This document shows positions 15,761 to 28,349 of a stretch of DNA of 64,000 nucleotides, one piece after another. The stretch lies in NCBI GenBank assembly GCA_021234155.1, contig JAJEKV010000002.1, positions 23,080,942-23,144,941 on the forward strand, written 5' to 3'. The position numbers and the translations under genes are program-made. Origin of the DNA: Isoetes taiwanensis. Lineage: Eukaryota > Streptophyta > Lycopodiopsida > Isoetales > Isoetaceae. The notes below the pieces were generated by a model. That model worked only from the letters and a program-made list of their open reading frames with translations. It had not been told where the DNA came from and made no database searches. The first letter of the stretch is position 1. Each line of letters begins with the position of its first letter.

Positions 15761-18480
15761 GCTCGTTCTGGAGTTTGACTTGCCAGGTATTACTCTTATA
15801 TCAGTGTTGGAAGATTGTGGCAGAGTTCCCATCTTTCATGCTATTAAGAGGCGGACATTTCTCTTCAGTAGTTCCAGAGGGAAAAATCTGTACTTCTACT
15901 CCTGCATCTGAATCAATCCGCATCCAAGAAAAACTAGAGTCGCCTGATAACATGGAAGAACCAACCCCAAACGAATTTATTATTTGCGAATAAACCCTCA
16001 ATTTGTATGAATCTATACCCTAGCTCTTTGCAATGGATGCCAAAAATCGAATTTGGAAAAGCATTTAGATCTGGGCTTTCAAATGCCGGATTTGTGAGGG
16101 AAAAAAAGGGCAGAAATAAAGCTAATTTGGAGGGCAAAAAGTAGCTATAACCTCTTCAATCTTCTGTTATCTGCTGCTCCTCTGTTTTCTGCTGCTTCAA
16201 ATTGGGCTTGTGCTATGGCTGAACAGGGATGAGACCTCATCCTAACCACGAGTAGCACAGAAGAATGAGAGAAAAAACAGAGGAGATCCCGTAGAGAAGA
16301 TCCGGCATAAAATTTTTGGTCATCTCATACGTCACTTTTTTTATTTTGTTGTTCTTTTGTGCTATTTTCTAATGTACACGTGTTGCCCTCAGTTTTTTTC
16401 TTGGAACGGAAATATTCTATCAAACAAAAAAGGAAGCTGGCTTATATATGTTGTGAAAGCATCCAAAGAATAAACAACATAATTATTAGTATAAGGAACC
16501 ACTAAGGATATGGTCTTTTAGACAATTCTTTTAATGAAACCCACATGTATTGTTGGTTCCTCAAGAATATGTATGGTTTGACACTCACATTTCTTATATC
16601 ACTATGACCAGTTGATCTAATAACATCTATCCGAGCCATCGGATCAGGATTCTAGAATGGGCAAGCATGCTTGTCTCGCATGTAGGTATTCCATGCATTT
16701 TCTAGGCCTCTGGTTCATTGGAGAGATCGTTATTTCTTGCGGGGTTCTTGATCGGCTTCTCATCGACGCTTTCTCATCTCTCAACAGTACCCTTGTTTCC
16801 CCCTTAGTTTTTTGTCATGTTCATATGTGACCAACCCCTTCGCTTTCAAGGTGGTTGTTTTTTTATCATCGTGTTTTAGTGTTGGTGATGTGCAGGTACA
16901 ATGAGATGCGCGACTTCGGTTTCTCCTTGCATCGTAAGTTTTGTTGTGGGAATGTTTTTTGCAGCCTTACATTTTGTCCAAGCCCCTTGCTGAGGGCTTA
17001 CTGCTAGGATTTTTCCTCGAAAACCCGAAAAGGCAAGGTTTTTTAATCCTGGCAATAAGCTCTTGGCAGTACACTAGCCGTCCTTTGTAGAAATTTAATT
17101 TGGGGTCCAGGAGATATAATTGAATATTCCCTGTATTTTTTATTTTTTTGGTGGATCGCTTGCAAATGTGCAGCTACCCACTCTAAACAAGTGTAGAACT
17201 ACTAAGATGAATGAAAAGCCTATAGCTTTGTTAGTTTCGTGTAATAAGTGAACAATTTAGAATCATGTTGGCAATGATATATAACTTAGTGAATCTCCAA
17301 CCATATTTAATCCATCTAACTTTGTTTGATATATAACAAAACATACAACTATGTTTTACACAATTGAAGATGAGAATGTCACAATTGCAATCAAAATCAA
17401 AGCCCATCTTTATTAAGTCCAAAAAACTAACATCAAACTTGGGTTGATTGGGCTTCCCAAATTCAAGTACTCATCTCCTTGGAGAATTTTTGCACCAACA
17501 TTATATTTGGGTTGATTCGACTTCTAGAATCTGAGTACTCATCTCCTTGGCAAATGATTGCACCGTCTTGCTTTCCATGTCAATATACTTTATTTGTCTC
17601 TCCAGTATCAACATCAAAGGCGAGGTTAATATGTCTTCTAGAATTAGAGTACCTGTTACTAACTCCATGAGTGCAAACATTTCAAAACACTGCACTTTGA
17701 AGGCCACTGTGGTTACAGATGACGTTATCCTACTCCAATAACTACATCCTTTGTCATTATGAAAGGTAACGAAAAAACCCTAAGCGATCTGATCTAGGGC
17801 TTGGTTCACATATTGTAGTATGATTGTTATATTCAATTTTGTCTAGACCTTTGAGAGCGGGTCGCGTATGCTAGGGTAAACATATGCTAGTTGTAAGTAA
17901 AGAATGGTATGATTTCTTGTACGAACATTGAATTCAATTTAAGAATGCCAAGAAAATTGCATCATAGTCAGGCAATTGCATGTGGAAATGGTAGCGCTAT
18001 TTTAAAATTTCTCAACTTTGTCGGATCTAGACATATAAAAAAAGAAAGCTAGAACTTTAGGTTGATTTTTACAACGAAATTTTAGGGAGCTTCAAATTTT
18101 GGCCCAAATCGACCGTGTTTTACAATCCTAACTTCTGTCGATTCTTTGTTGGATAATGGTAAGCAGTGATGCCAGATAATGTTGCTAGAAAACTGATGAA
18201 AGCTAATGAAGATCTGCCTGAAATGCCAAACTTGAAGCTCCCTAAAATTCCGTTGAAGAATTTTCAAGAGCAAAGATAAATTCGTTCAAAATTTTGCCAG
18301 CCACATCACCAAACGGCTACCCCGCCAGAAAATTTCTTCATGAAATTTTTTGTTCTTAGACAATAGTCCTTCCAAACTTTCGATAATGCTTCACATGTGG
18401 TGAATGCATCATATCCACACCATACAAGGCAGTGCAAAGACGCACCATTAGATAATAGAAATTTCAAGTCAAAAGAATGT
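15761..18480. other. Non-coding region with repeats
   Basis: No gene is supported. 16445-16560 matches the leader of the dispersed repeat at 10455 and 12700. 17438-17500 and 17507-17565 form a direct repeat (GGGTTGATT and ACTCATCTCCTTGG cores). A pair of roughly 30-bp inverted arms lies at about 18072-18102 and 18223-18256. Confidence 0.45.
18072..18256. repeat. Inverted-repeat (fold-back) element, about 185 bp
   Basis: The left arm (CGAAATTTTAGGGAGCTTCA, continuing AATTTTGG) pairs with the right arm, which reads CCAAACTTGAAGCTCCCTAA on the plus strand and continues AATTCCGTTG. The arms differ at only a few bases over about 30. This is consistent with a small MITE or an old hairpin; no target-site duplication is obvious. 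Confidence 0.55.
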
Positions 18481-20700
18481 GACTGGTCACGCTAGGGTTA
18501 GGGTTTGCATAGAAAGCATAAGGTGAACAGGATTAGGGTTCTGGCACAAGCGGCGAGCAATTATTGAAGACGGAGCTCTCTGTCCAGGCCGTGGCAGTGA
18601 AGGGGAGTTGTTGGACTACGGTGCATTTTAGAGCTTCCCGCCGAAAGATCCCATTTTTATGCTGGATTTAGAGACCAATATAAGGATGTCTATTTCTGAA
18701 TCTGTAAGCGTCAATGCTTTTCTTTGCATGGATGCAAAATCTTATCTGAGTTGTCTAAATCTTCCAAGAGCCACTATTTTGCTGGATTCCGACTTGATTG
18801 AGCTTTATAAGGTTAGCCATTTCGTTTTTAATTCTTTATCTGTCTATTTTTCATTGCGTGAAGGATCGAATGATTTTGAATGCAGAATGGACTCCTCTTT
18901 CCGGATTCGATGTGCCAGTCTTAGAGCTCAGTGATTGCTACAGTTGCAGATTGGTAAGGCAGTGAAACATGTTTGGCGCTTGATTCGCATGGGCACCCAT
19001 GGCTTTATATATTTCAGGTCATATTAGTTTTTATGTTTTCATTCAAAGTACATTACAGTTTGTTGATATGGTAGCTGAAGCAGATTATGTAGCATTGGAT
19101 GTAGCATCCTTGCAAATTGTGTTTCAAAGGGAGGTGCATAAACTAAGTAGAGTACCAAAGAAAGGAATTCTATAGATTCTCTTCCTGAGCAAGAGTTTTA
19201 TCGAGCGGCAGCTAGAAGCTATTTCTTTGAATGGTTTTACTAGTGAGAGATTTGATCATAAAAATCTGGCGTGACATTAGAGAAAGTTGGCATGCTGTTG
19301 ACAGTTAATTCTATGTGCTTGCATCAAGCAAATCAAGTATTACTTGTTATTAATAGATCTGAAGACCAATTCATAGAAAACAATATTCTTAGTGGCGGTC
19401 AAGGATCAGTGGGGCATGTTTCTGAATTACAGTCTTCTAGACTTAGATATTTTGAGCAGAGAATTTGAATTTTAGTCACTTGGAACTGCTAAGAGCCATG
19501 ATTCTGCATTATAGAAGTCTGATGCCTATGTATTACAGGAGTTAATTCTTGCAGTCTCATATTGGTAATGATGTGAATGTACATTTTCACACAAGAGGGA
19601 ATGGTACAGGGGAAGAAAAATCTGGTTCAAGGCCAAAGTCACATGGCACCCATGGCTTATATTGTGGTTGCATTTGCTCTATCTCACGAGCAGTGTTTGA
19701 GTTCGGGGGGATGTTAGCATCTAGTTAGCATCTTGCTGCTGCTAGTTTGTTTTGCTTTGCAGCCATCAGGGGATGTAGTATACTGATGACTGTGCATGCT
19801 GAGTCATCCATCTGTTGCTGACATGGCATCACTATAAATGCCATAGTCACGTATCACTAGAGTTAGTTCACTTTAGGAACTAGTAGGTGCTTACGCATCC
19901 CTAGGATTTCCTCAGGTTATCAGCCCTTAATGGGAAGGCCAATACATATACAAATATTTTTACACCCGTAAATCCAGATCATCAGTAGGATAATTATAAG
20001 ATATGTTGAATTTTGTTTGATTTTAATCTTGTCATAGATTATTTCTGACTGTTGCATTTGTAGTAAGCAGACAAGGGAAGTTCACTTTAACAGTATCAGC
20101 TAACATAACAGCATGTGGAAGGATGCATGGTGGTGAATAAAAGACTACATACCATTGCTTGCGGAAGCACCAATACGTGCCAGGCCGTAGCCAATAAGGG
20201 CGGTTGTTGGTGTTGCTGGCTGCTATTGATGCCACACCTTGCTGAGACATGCCAGCAGCTGCAGACCAAGACTTTTTTTGTATTGCTTTTAATTGGTTTT
20301 CTCCATTGTAGATTGATTTTCTTGAATATTTTGAATCTGGAGCAAGCCTAACTACAATATCAAGTTTTGCAGCGTTACCACCCACCAGATAAGATTTCAT
20401 CTTTATGTCCACATTGTTTGAGCATGAGTTTTGCCTTTGCTTCTTTTGTATCAGAACTTACCAGAATTTAGGTTTAAATTTGTAGCACCTAAAGCATGAG
20501 ATGGTTCTTGAGTTTGAACTATAGTTGATGATGAAAACTTTTCTAACTCTAATTTTGGGAAGTCGTTCTCATGTTTTTGGAATTGAAAAAGCATCAGCTG
20601 AATGAGCTTAAGAGTTGGGAGGAAAATAATTTTTCAGAGATCTTAATGTGTTAGATTGTTGGAGATAATGGTTCAGCAGAGGTTCTAATCCTCTGAGCTC
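18481..20700. other. Region without a recognised gene
   Basis: 18490-18545 carries TTAGGGTTT-like telo-box motifs, common in plant promoters and 5' leaders, and is followed by an open stretch from 18659. I cannot match the protein to any family. The minus-strand frame 20032-20412 is likewise unrecognised. I see no RNA gene here. Confidence 0.35.
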
Positions 20701-22400
20701 CCTTTTATTATTGAAAAAATTGTTGCACTTGAATTTTTGTATTTTAGAAAATGTCGCGCTGCAATGCTAAGCAATAAAACACTAGTGACTTATAGTTTTT
20801 ATGCAGCGCTAAGCAATAAAACATTAGTGTCTTATAGTTTTTAATAGTTTGTTAAGAAAACTAGAAAACCCTGCAATAAAACAACAGTGATTTATAGTTT
20901 TTAATTCGTGAATAAACCATTGCATTTCCACTACATGCTAAGCAATAAAACACCAGCGATTTAGAGTTTTTAATTTGTTAAGAAACCATTGCATTCTACT
21001 AGAAAACTATTATGGTTTGACAATCACACGTTAGTGATTTATAGTTGTTAACTTGTTAAAAAACCATTGGAAAACCAAGCAATAAAACACCACTGATTTA
21101 TAGTTTTTAATTTGTTAAGAAAACATTTCTTTCTACTAGAAAACCATTATGGTTTTACAATAACATGCTAGTGATTTATCGTTTTTAGCTTGTTAAAAAC
21201 CATTCCATTCTAGTGGAAAACCATTATGGTTTGAATGCAGTGCAGTTATGGTTTGAATGCAATAAACTAGGAAGGCTTTGGACCATTAATCAATTGACAT
21301 TTAACCCATTGAAAACCATTAAAATTTACCATCTTATTTTATCACTTCAAAACTATGTTAATAAAGCACTCACAAGGCCCCCAAAAATGAACCATTATGA
21401 TTTTTTCTTAATGGTTTATTGATGAAAACCAAATTTATAAATCAGTACATGTTAGTGGGTTCAAAAGTTTACAAACCATGTCTAGTTATCTAATATGGTT
21501 CATCAACATATTTTTCTAAGGTGATAAGACAACATTGTTTTATGACATAGTATTGAAACATGACAATTTTAATTGGTCTCTGTAACAACTTAAACTATAT
21601 AATTTATCAACATCTTTTTCTAAAGTGATAAGACGACATTGTTTTATGGCATGGTATTGAAACATGGCAATTTTAATTGGTCTATGTAATAACTTAAACT
21701 ATATATGATATATATTACTGTTTAGTATGTCAAGTTTATTAGACTGGTATTTGATCATATTTATTTTCTTCAATATATTGCCATGGTAATTTTAGCCCCA
21801 TAATTCTCATGATTTTTTACAGTGATTAATCACCAATACACCATGTGGTAAATGATCTTGTTTAAAATATGCTAATATGATTTTTTTAATCCTATTTTTC
21901 TCCATGGTACTAAAATAATTATCTCATTTGGTTTATCTAACAACTTAAAATGTCTGATACGAACTAATGCTTTGTATTTCAAGTTTAATAAAATGGTATT
22001 TTATCGCATCTATCTTTCTTAGTATATTGGCTTGGTAAATTATTCAAATATTTTTTAGCAATTAATCACAACCACCATAAAATCTGCTCAACGTATAGTT
22101 TTTTGCTAAAAAACTACTCGTAAAAACCATGCAGTATTTTGTTTTTGAAAATGCTAGAAATAACACATAGTTTTCAAGTGTAGTTTTCAGACGTACAACA
22201 TTGGTGTGGTTTTTTTAAGTGTGATTTTAAAATGTAGTTTTCACAAAATAGAAGACTTATGTGGTATTGAATCGGGTGGATTTTCCAAGTGTAGTTTTCA
22301 CAAATAGAAAATGTGCAGTTTCCAATTGGGTGTGGTTTTCAAGTGTAGTTTTCACAAATAAAAAACTTTTGTGTGGTTTTTTTAGGTATTGTTCATGTGT
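20700..22400. repeat. AT-rich degenerate repeat field
   Basis: The block repeats variants of GCAATAAAACAC, GTGATTTATAGTTTTTAAT, TTGTTAAGAAAACCATT and ACTAGAAAACCATTATGGTTT at irregular spacings of about 60-120 bp. A further sub-repeat is visible at about 21500-21590 and 21605-21690 (TTCTAAGGTGATAAGACAACATTGTTTTATG type). Similar words occur at 2520-2960, 31920-32100 and 33430-33720, so this looks like a dispersed AT-rich satellite-like or transposon-derived family. Confidence 0.6.
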
Positions 22401-22472
22401 TATTTCATTTGAGAAGGGGGGTTGTTTTTAGAGCAACGAGGCAACGAGGCCATTCTGTTTTTTAGTCCAAGC

Positions 22473-23322
22473 CTATTCTGTTTCATTCTCTATGGACAGG
22501 GTGGAGTCAAGAGCAGGTCTTCCACAAGCTATCTCTAGCAGAAGTACTCCAAAGCTGTAAACATCTGACTTCTCGTTAGCCACACCCATGAAAGCCAATT
22601 CAGGAGCAATATATCCTCTAGTGCCTGCTTGTGTCATGCTCTGTTGCAGTTTAGCTTCATCCATGAGCTTAGAGACCAAAGTCTCCCAAATGGGCCACAA
22701 AGTTGGCGTCTAGAAGGACGTTTGCAGCCTTAATGTCTCTGTGTATAATTTTCTGGTCCCATCCGCCATGCAAATAAGCCAATCCTTCAGCAATGCCTTG
22801 CACTATCCCATACCGCTTGCTCCAAGGAAGGAAATTGCTTAAGGAAAAGAGGTGTTTGTCTAAACTGCCATTCTGCATATATTCATACACCAAAATCAGT
22901 TGGCCATTTTGGTGGCACCAGCCTCTTAAGCTTACCAAATTCTGATGCCTCACATGGCCAATCACAGATATCTCTGCAATGAAATGGTTGTGACTATATT
23001 TGGAGGTTTGTGACATCACCTTCACTGCCACAGTAGATTTGTCATTAAGCAAAATTCCTTTATAAACCTTCCCGAAGCCACCTTCACCTAGGAGCTGGTC
23101 GTCACTAAAACCCAATGTGGCTGCACGGAGATCAAAGTAGTTGAATTTATGGACAAGTTTTTCCTCGAGCACAAGTTCCCATATATTACTCTCTTGTTTG
23201 GCTTCTAGGCTGCGTCTTTTAGTGCGCTTCTTTTGCAATCTAATGCAGATGTAGACTATCTTGAAGACAGCGGTGAAGGCTATGGCGGCACCTATAATTC
23301 TTTGCAACAGTTGTGGTAGCAT
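22473..23322 (-). pseudogene. Membrane segment plus receptor-like kinase domain, frameshifted
   Basis: This is a Ser/Thr receptor-like kinase catalytic region. From the Met at 23322, residues about 9-28 form a hydrophobic membrane segment followed by a basic stop-transfer stretch (KKRTKRR). Kinase motifs follow in order: GEGGFGKVYKG (79-89), VAVK with Lys101, HRDIKAAN (194-201, catalytic Asp196) and DFGL (214-217). Right after DFGL a loss of 2 bp in a CT run near 22678 puts a stop in frame. One frame over, [18 protein letters not shown] and [11 protein letters not shown] continue to about 22473, then a stop truncates the C-lobe. The style is closest to L-type lectin-like or LRR-VIII-like plant kinases. 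An assembly error could mimic the 2-bp loss. Confidence 0.88.
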
Positions 23323-23800
23323 GATTTACGAGACGAGGCGGTGGTGAAGGTGGTGGAAGATTAGGAGGAGAGAGCACAAACGCGGAGTTGGAGTTGAAGG
23401 ACTTGAGCTAGAGATGGACTTAGAGTTGGAGTTGGAGGAGGATTTAAAGTTGGAGTTGGAGGGGTGAGGGGTTGGATTTGGGGAGGGCTTTAGGAAGGTG
23501 GATGAGTTAAAAGATGGGGGCTTGGAGTTGGAGTTGGAGGTGGAGTTGGAGATGGGGCGAGGAGAAAATGTGATTGCCAACTTCATTCGGCAGAAAGCGT
23601 CGTCCTGGATTTGTGCGGATATAATAATAAGTTTGGGCTTGGCGAGCAATTTGTTTCATAACTTCGGCATATAGTTTCAAGCATACGGCTAGTAAGTAAA
23701 AAGGGCTTTTTGTTTGGGGGTCGTCACTATATAACGGTATCATACTCACTCTTCGTTCTGAATCACATTATGGGGTTGTTTAAACACGAATCTTTGTAAA
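23323..23800 (-). pseudogene. Degenerate second phytocyanin exon and Ser/Asn/Pro-rich linker
   Basis: Reading leftward, FVFKQPHNVIQ, then EYDTV, then QAQTYYYIRTNPG, then CRMKLAIT follow the second half of a phytocyanin domain, but they sit in different frames. The Cys-His positions near the copper site (usually GHC) read GRR. From about 23575 to 23390 a purine-rich imperfect minisatellite (GTTGGA units on the plus strand) encodes a Ser/Asn/Pro/Thr-rich stretch (PSPNPTPHPSNSN). This frame is the kinase frame, separated from the membrane segment by a single TAA at 23326-23328. Phytocyanins normally have such a Pro/Ser-rich tail before a GPI anchor. Confidence 0.62.
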
Positions 23801-23900
23801 AACCAAGAACCACCATTTAAGACGAATTACGAACCAGCCAGTAGAATAACAACGCAGTAGGTGTTAGAAATATCAAACTAAGAGGGACATTAAAACTCAC

Positions 23901-24048
23901 TGAGAGTGTCATTATCCAAGGTCACGTCAGAAGCCCATGCTTTGTAATCGATACCGACAGTCCAGCCAGAGCTTCCCCCAACAATGTAATCCATTGACGA
24001 GGTGGAAGGAAGAAGCAGCATTCCTAGTAACAGTAGAATCGCAGGCAT
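23901..24048 (-). CDS. First exon: signal peptide and N-terminal half of a phytocyanin domain
   Basis: The Met at 24048 opens a hydrophobic signal peptide (residues 1-18, MPAILLLLGMLLL) ending near STSS. It is followed by YIVGGSSGWTVGIDYKAWAS and LDNDTLS. This matches the N-terminal half of phytocyanins (plastocyanin-like, early-nodulin-like proteins), which are extracellular blue-copper or copper-free relatives. The exon stops at CTCA|GTGAGT, a strong donor at the position where phytocyanin genes carry their single intron. With the downstream linker, membrane segment and kinase on the same strand, the simplest reading is one gene. The exon itself is intact. Confidence 0.78.
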
Positions 24049-24078
24049 AGTTGAGGAGTTCTCTCACATTTAGATTGC

Positions 24079-24162
24079 CCATGGTATCTAGATTACATCT
24101 ATGACAGTGATTTCACAGCCCCATGGTATCTAGATTACATCTATGACAGTGATTTCACAGCT
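24079..24162. repeat. Perfect 42-bp tandem duplication upstream of the phytocyanin exon
   Basis: CATGGTATCTAGATTACATC through GATTTCACAGCC occurs twice with a period of 42 bp and no visible difference. It lies about 30-115 bp upstream of the minus-strand start codon at 24048, so it is in the promoter or 5' leader of the phytocyanin-kinase gene. Confidence 0.85.
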
Positions 24163-25020
24163 TCTAAATTGCAAGTATTATCCAATCCTATGTGATAAAT
24201 ATGCAAGAAATGTTGATGTTGGACCTGTGTCAAAGATGTCAATTCAGTTATGCTAGATTACTCGGATTAGTGCCCGCATCAGTCAAACCATCAACTATTG
24301 TCGAATAATCAGATGCACCATCCACTAGTATTCTTAAAAAATGCCAACAAAAAAATACATTAGCATCCTGTCATGCTCTTTAAAAAATGTTCTTAGCTAC
24401 ATGCCATACTGACCAAAAGGATGAGCTCCCTGTAGATAGCTTCAGCTTATATAGAATTCGTGAAATACTTTCAGCGCCTAGTGCCTCATAGCAGTGGTAA
24501 TGCAGGGTGTCCATATATTGCTCCAACTATGATATAGCGCACAATATGGTGTTAAAATCATCTGTATACAGCAATGAAACCACAAGCTAATTGCCAAACT
24601 GCATGTAAAAAGTAATATGCTTGCCTGGCATTCCCATAAGTACAGATGACATTGTGTCTGCGGCAGCAACAGTCCAATTTCTTGATAATAGATGTGGAAA
24701 GCAATATCCAAGGCTTAACATAGCAACCAAAAACTTGAACTGGGACCTGTAATGCATCACTTTCAACTGCTTATTTAATTCCATACCTCATATCAAAGAG
24801 CCAAAAGGAAATGCAAATGCAAAGCCATCTCCAGTACAAAGCTTTAACTGAAACCTGGAATGTAGCGGTAAATTAAAAAGCAGCTATCCTTACCTATGTT
24901 GATCGCTGGGTTTTGCCATAGACCAGTTTAGAGCAGCAGTTATCAAAATGGCCATGCATTCTCAGCTTTTTTTCAACGAAATCCCTGCAGATTAAAAATA
25001 ACTGTTGAGTGAATCGGAGC
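24163..25020. other. Region without a recognised gene
   Basis: Small open frames on the minus strand at 24478-24784 share splice-like boundaries but resemble no family. No RNA gene or clear repeat is visible. Confidence 0.35.
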
Positions 25021-25024
25021 AAAA

Positions 25025-26474
25025 GTGAATTCCCTACTTCGAGAATTGGGAATTCTTCCAATATCCCAACCTAGCTTTAGTAGGTTATGGAAGAAGCATT
25101 TCAATCATGTCACCATAGCAACTTCAAACAACTTTGCAAAGTGTAATTTATGTGCTAAGTTGAAGGAGACTCTTGATAAGACTGTGCAACCTAGTCAAAG
25201 GGCTAGGATAAGGGAGCATATGAGGGACCATATGACTGACCAACTATCATGTAGATCATGTTATTGGATGTGGAAGACTTTATCTGCATTGGAACCCAAT
25301 AACTATTTATGTATTATACATGACAAGATGGACCAGCAAAAGACTTGTCTTCCACAATTCAAGTACATACCAAAGTCATGTGGAAGATCATACCCTTTCT
25401 GAGATCTCAATGATCGGGCCAATCTTGCATGGGCAGAATCAAACCTACTATGGCCATTTTAGTTTGGAGTTGTGGAGTGATGGTCCAGATTTTCATATTG
25501 GGAGTATCATGAGGTGTTTGAGAAACTATGAAAATGGATACAATGGTCACCTCGGGACCTTACTGACTCTTGGGCACTACATAGAGCATTGTTAGATGGA
25601 AACCCTAACAATATTGAAAAGTTCAGCAAGGCAAGGTTTAGGAAGCATGGGTCAAATGAACATGTTGGAGCTTCAACTTCACGTGCTAAACCTCAAGATC
25701 TACCCAAAAGGTTTCTCTTGCAACTTGATAATTGTCTTTGGCCAAAATAAGAACAGTGGATGTTTTCTTTCCTATCCTACTTAACAATTTGTGGGGATAT
25801 TTGAAGAAGAGTTAATTTAGGGTTTCTTATGCGGGCATACCCATGAGGATGTGGATGCATTATTCGGCAAATATAGTTGTATCTTCGGGGCAACAAACGG
25901 TGACCAACTTTCCTAGGCTAATGGAAATCTTGCATGAATGCACTACTCCAAACCCTATAGCTTCTCTCATAGAAGAAGTGCCCGATTGGAAGAGCTTTGT
26001 GGATGGTTATACATTGGACCTTGAAGGTCATTCAGCCCCTCAGTTCACTTTTTGGTGAGAGATGGGATTCCAATCTTCCAATGGAAGATGAGACCTTCAG
26101 AGGATGAGTGGAAAGGAGGGGAGGAAATATGGCGTAGAGATGAGAATGGCAAGCCTATGATACCTCTAGGTCAACCAAAAGCTTTAAAACCTACTGAAGA
26201 AGTGAAGCAATTGGGATTGACTAAGGAAGGAATCCAAGACTATATAAAGCATTGGCAAACCAATCCAGATGACACCAACCGTGCCTTGGTGGCTTACTGG
26301 AAGAAGGTGATTAACCTGTTGGGGGAGATAGACACATCCTCAGATGAATTGAAAGAAGGGTGGTTGCCTAAAACTAGGTGGAAGACCTTAGCAGGTGCTG
26401 AGGATTTTGATGACACTGTAAGTAGCATTCGCAAGCAATATGCTCCTCCTCCTTCAGACAAGGAAAATATCTAA
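25025..26474 (+). pseudogene. DUF7869-like transposon-associated protein relic
   Basis: The segment reads through several frames as one protein. 25025-25402 contains NFAKCNLCAKLKETLDK with a Cys pair and a basic helix, then DKMDQQ. 25700-25745 gives LLQLDNCLWPK. About 25833-25880, in a third frame, gives GHTHEDVDALFGKYS. 26052-26474 gives FQWKMRPSEDEW and a Lys/Glu-rich C-terminus. LDNC ... GHTHED is the signature I associate with DUF7869 proteins, a family common in plants and invertebrates and often counted with transposons; its biochemical role is not settled. At least four frame changes and two stops show it is dead. The C-terminal 140 residues are still open. Confidence 0.6.
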
Positions 26475-27622
26475 CCTGTGGGCATGCCATAAGGTTCCGG
26501 GGAAGATTGCCAAGACCTTGATGCAAGCAAAGCGCCATAGCTGTATTGCTTCATGGATATCTGCCACCGCTATAACAAGCACTCCACATCGAGCTTCCTG
26601 TATTTTTAGAACAGTTCTGTCTAAAGGAAAAATCAAAGGAAAAAAGGAGGAGTGGCAAAGCGCTATATGCCTGGGTTACATGCCTGGGTTATGCCGGAAG
26701 AGTCTGAAGAAGAGCACCATCACCATAGCCATCGATACCTGAAGAAGAGTCTGAAGAAGAGCACCTTAGGAAAGCATCGATGCTCGGTTTCATTAGGGCG
26801 TTGGCGCCGTAGTCAGACAAAAATGAGAAAAGGGGGAAAAATGAAGAGAATCCTCTTCGAATTTCCCCCTTTCTCAATTTTTTATTAATAAGGCGAGATT
26901 CCACAGCAGTAGGTGGCTATTATTTGTTTTTCCGCAACTGCATGCGTTCAGGAAAATGGAGGTGTTGCGGCTTGATTCCACTATGATGATCCACTCTTGT
27001 TAAAATGAAATCGTGGAGCAAATTTGTCGATGACGATGAATGTATGTCAAGATCTCTATGCCTGATAGTGTTTTCAGGATTAAAATGTAAGGGGAATCTC
27101 CTGACAGTTATTCAGCAATTAATCGCTTCCCTAGCCTCTTCCTGATGCTCCATGTCATGTCCCCAGACCTGAACCACCTCCACCATTGGAATCTCAAATT
27201 CCAACCGAAAGTTTGAGATCGTCTCTTTTTATTGGCATGTTGCTAAAAGCCAGGCATTAACTGATGCTAGTGGAATCTGGTAAGGACAAAATCACACTAT
27301 ATGGAGAACTAAAATAATTATATTAATTAAAGACGAATGGCATATTGCCATATGGACATTTTTTATTTGCACTCGATCACACCTAGGGTGCCCAACATCT
27401 AGTCACGATTTTGGCTCCCTACCGAGTTTCGATGGACAACACCACTTGTCTATGCATTTGCCCTGCACCACGTCGGCAAAATTTTCCACTTCTTCCATAG
27501 TCTTGCAAGCTTACAATTCAAAGTCCTATTCCCGTTTGACATAGAGAAGATTGCCAACTCGCATACACAACCATTTATCTTCATTCTAACAAGCTTTTAT
27601 TCTCAAATCAATCTAAGACCAA
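26475..27622. other. Region without a recognised gene
   Basis: A short direct repeat of GAAGAGTCTGAAGAAGAGCA type occurs at about 26697-26716 and 26744-26763. The rest shows no gene, RNA or transposon end that I can support. Confidence 0.4.
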
Positions 27623-28268
27623 GTCTAATATCTAGTCAAGATCAACTATAAGTAGAATGATCCCAAACAATGGTAAAGGTCATTTGTTCTTTGGAAATTT
27701 TTAGTAAGATGAATCACAATTTGAGAAATGGAAAAGTGTGATACAGACACTAAATTTGAAGCCACGTAGTCTACATACCATTGGCTATAGAACCGGTGCC
27801 GATTATGGTCATCAGCCTATCCACCTCCTTTATCTGATCAAGCATAAGCCTATTATACTTGTGCACAAGATTTAATGCTAAGGTGCACATAAGGTCCACA
27901 ATAGTATGACGTAATAAGTCTAGACCATAGAGGTGAAACAAATCTAGTCTAATATCTAGTCAAGATCAACTATAAGTAGAATGATCCCAAACAATGGTAA
28001 AGGTCATTTGTTCTTTGGAAATTTTTAGTAAGATGAATCACAATTTGAGAAATGGAAAAGTGTGATACAGACACTAAATTTGAAGCCACGTAGTCTACAT
28101 ACCATTGGCTATAGAACCGGTGCCGATTATGGTCATCAGCCTATCCACCTCCTTTATCTGATCAAGCATAAGCCTATTATACTTGTGCACAAGATTTAAT
28201 GCTAAGGTGCACATAAGGTCCACAATAGTATGACGTAATAAGTCTAGACCATAGAGGTGAAACAAATC
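27623..28268. repeat. Tandem duplication, 324-bp unit, two near-identical copies
   Basis: GTCTAATATCTAGTCAAGAT starts at 27623 and again at 27947, and the following sequence matches base for base as far as I compared, up to about 28268. The near identity implies a recent duplication or an assembly duplication. Confidence 0.9.
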
Positions 28269-28349
28269 CAAAAATACGCTACTACATTGGCCACTTGCAT
28301 ATCGTGCAGCACTGGGCACCCCATCATGTAATTGTTGAATCCTTCGATC

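Noticed and set aside
18486-18545. Interstitial telomere repeat
   Set aside because: Only two or three TTAGGG-like words are present; short telo-boxes are common in plant promoters.
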